Below, in pieces: positions 6,681 through 7,308 of a DNA stretch of 7,308 bases; position 1 is the first letter of the stretch; every line of letters begins with the position of its first letter. This DNA is from Acidimicrobiaceae bacterium (GTDB taxonomy: Bacteria > Actinomycetota > Acidimicrobiia > Acidimicrobiales > Bog-793). The notes under the pieces were generated by a model, which had not been told where the DNA came from, searched no databases, and saw only the letters and a program-made list of their open reading frames with translations. The stretch is from NCBI GenBank assembly GCA_003170375.1, contig PMZN01000039.1:5533-12840 (forward strand), given 5' to 3'. A program made the position numbers and the translations under genes.

Positions 6681-6706
6681 GCGCCGTGGCCGCGTGGTTG
6701 CGGCGC
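6681..6706. terminator. GC-rich stem-loop after ribF
   Basis: GCGCCG (6681-6686) and CGGCGC (6701-6706) form a perfect six-base stem with a 14-base loop, 30 bases after the ribF stop. No T-tract follows. A weak terminator or simply GC-rich chance pairing are both possible. CGTGGCCG also occurs twice here, at 6665 and 6685. Confidence 0.25.
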
Positions 6707-6727
6707 AGTTAGCAGGTTGCGCATGGG

Positions 6728-6733
6728 TAAAGT
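6728..6733 (+). promoter_or_regulatory. Candidate -10 element for a leaderless def transcript
   Basis: TAAAGT fits TANNNT and ends six bases before GTG 6740, so transcription would begin at the start codon itself. This spacing is the known signature of leaderless genes in actinobacteria. It fits the absence of any Shine-Dalgarno sequence before def and the 89-base gap after ribF. No good -35 hexamer is visible. Confidence 0.38.
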
Positions 6734-6739
6734 TGCACC

Positions 6740-7255
6740 GTGGCCATCTTCTCCATCCGGGTGTTCGGCGACCCCGTCCTGCGCCAGCGTGCCGCGGAGA
6801 TCGAGGAGATCGACGCCAAGATCGTCCGCCTCTCCGAGGAGATGATCGAGACGATGTACGCCGCGCCGGGCGTAGGCCTTGCCGCGCCGCAGGTGGGTAT
6901 CGAGCGCCGGATCTTCGTCTACGACGTCGGCGAGGGCCCCATGACGGTGATCAATCCGGAGATAGTCGAGTCCCGCGGCGAGTGGGAGTACGAGGAGGGC
7001 TGCCTGTCGGTCCCCGACCTGCACTGGCTGATCGTCCGGCCCAAGGAGGTCCATCTCGTGGGCCACGACCTTCAGGGAAACGAGATCTCGATCGAAGGCG
7101 ACGAGCTGCTCGGTCGGGTCTTCCAACATGAGCTCGACCACCTCGATGGCATATTGCTCCTTGAGCGTCTCGAAAAGGACCAGCGCAAACAGGCCATGCG
7201 TGTGCTTCGTGCCCGTGCGTTCTCCACCTCCCCCGAGAGCAGCCTCCACGCCTGA
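6740..7255 (+). CDS. def: Peptide deformylase
   Basis: A complete 171-residue peptide deformylase, the metalloenzyme that removes the formyl group from the N-terminal methionine of nascent proteins. All three family motifs are present: GVGLAAPQVG (44-53), EGCLSVP (86-92) with metal ligand Cys88, and HELDH (130-134) with ligands His130 and His134 and catalytic Glu131. The N-terminus MAIFSIRVFGDPVLR is typical. GTG 6740 is the only start, since an in-frame TAA lies at 6728. There is no clear ribosome binding site. The gap of 89 bases after ribF and the -10-like TAAAGT suggest a new transcription unit shared with fmt, which begins 24 bases downstream. Confidence 0.98.
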   Translation: MAIFSIRVFGDPVLRQRAAEIEEIDAKIVRLSEEMIETMYAAPGVGLAAPQVGIERRIFVYDVGEGPMTVINPEIVESRGEWEYEEGCLSVPDLHWLIVRPKEVHLVGHDLQGNEISIEGDELLGRVFQHELDHLDGILLLERLEKDQRKQAMRVLRARAFSTSPESSLHA

Positions 7256-7279
7256 GCGGGAGCCTTCTGGTCGCGGCCG

Positions 7280-7308
7280 GTGACGAGGCTCGCCTTCCTC
7301 GGCACGCC
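7280..7308 (+). CDS. fmt: Methionyl-tRNA formyltransferase, N-terminal codons (partial)
   Basis: Translation from GTG 7280 gives MTRLAFLGTP before the window ends. This matches the usual Fmt N-terminus, a hydrophobic strand followed by GTP. Position directly after def supports it, because def-fmt is a very common pair. Fmt formylates Met-tRNA for initiation, the reaction that Def later reverses on the protein. Only about ten residues are visible, so the call rests mostly on gene order. A GGGAG at 7258-7262 is rather far upstream to be its binding site. Confidence 0.75.

Noticed and set aside
6723..6742. ATG 6723 as the def start
   Set aside because: It is out of frame with def, and the def frame has a TAA stop at 6728.

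Overview
This is a GC-rich window carrying a conserved bacterial translation gene cluster. On the + strand the order is nusA (3' end only), ylxR/rnpM, infB, rbfA, truB, ribF, def and fmt (first codons only). One unrecognised gene lies on the - strand between ylxR and infB. The high GC content, frequent GTG starts, an IF2 of about 1027 residues with a long Pro/Ala/Gly-rich linker, and proline-rich protein tails suggest a high-GC actinobacterium. A deep-branching class such as Acidimicrobiia is plausible, but that placement is from general impression and not from a search.

Layout: 1-393 holds the end of nusA and all of ylxR, which overlap slightly. 394-470 is a convergent junction with a strong hairpin. 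471-1256 (-) encodes a 261-residue protein with a winged-helix-like core and disordered ends. 1257-1383 is a divergent intergenic region with an imperfect palindrome and a weak candidate promoter for infB. 1384-5819 is a tight infB-rbfA-truB block whose genes overlap by 8 and 23 bases, and ribF follows truB after 12 bases. 6651-6739 is an 89-base gap with a GC-rich stem-loop and a -10-like element. def and the start of fmt close the window.

Most genes serve translation initiation and ribosome or RNA maturation. NusA, YlxR and RbfA act on transcription, RNase P and 30S maturation. IF2 brings formyl-Met-tRNA to the ribosome, Fmt makes that formyl-Met-tRNA, and Def removes the formyl group afterwards. 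TruB makes tRNA pseudouridine-55, and RibF makes flavin cofactor.

The points most worth a second look are these. ylxR and rbfA have no standard start codon where homology puts their N-termini; both have an in-frame GTA with a Shine-Dalgarno-like sequence 7-9 bases upstream. The RibF homologue has an intact FAD synthetase half, but its riboflavin kinase half lacks the expected signature. An antisense orphan gene separates nusA-ylxR from infB. def may be transcribed without a leader. I found no CRISPR array, tRNA, rRNA or insertion sequence.
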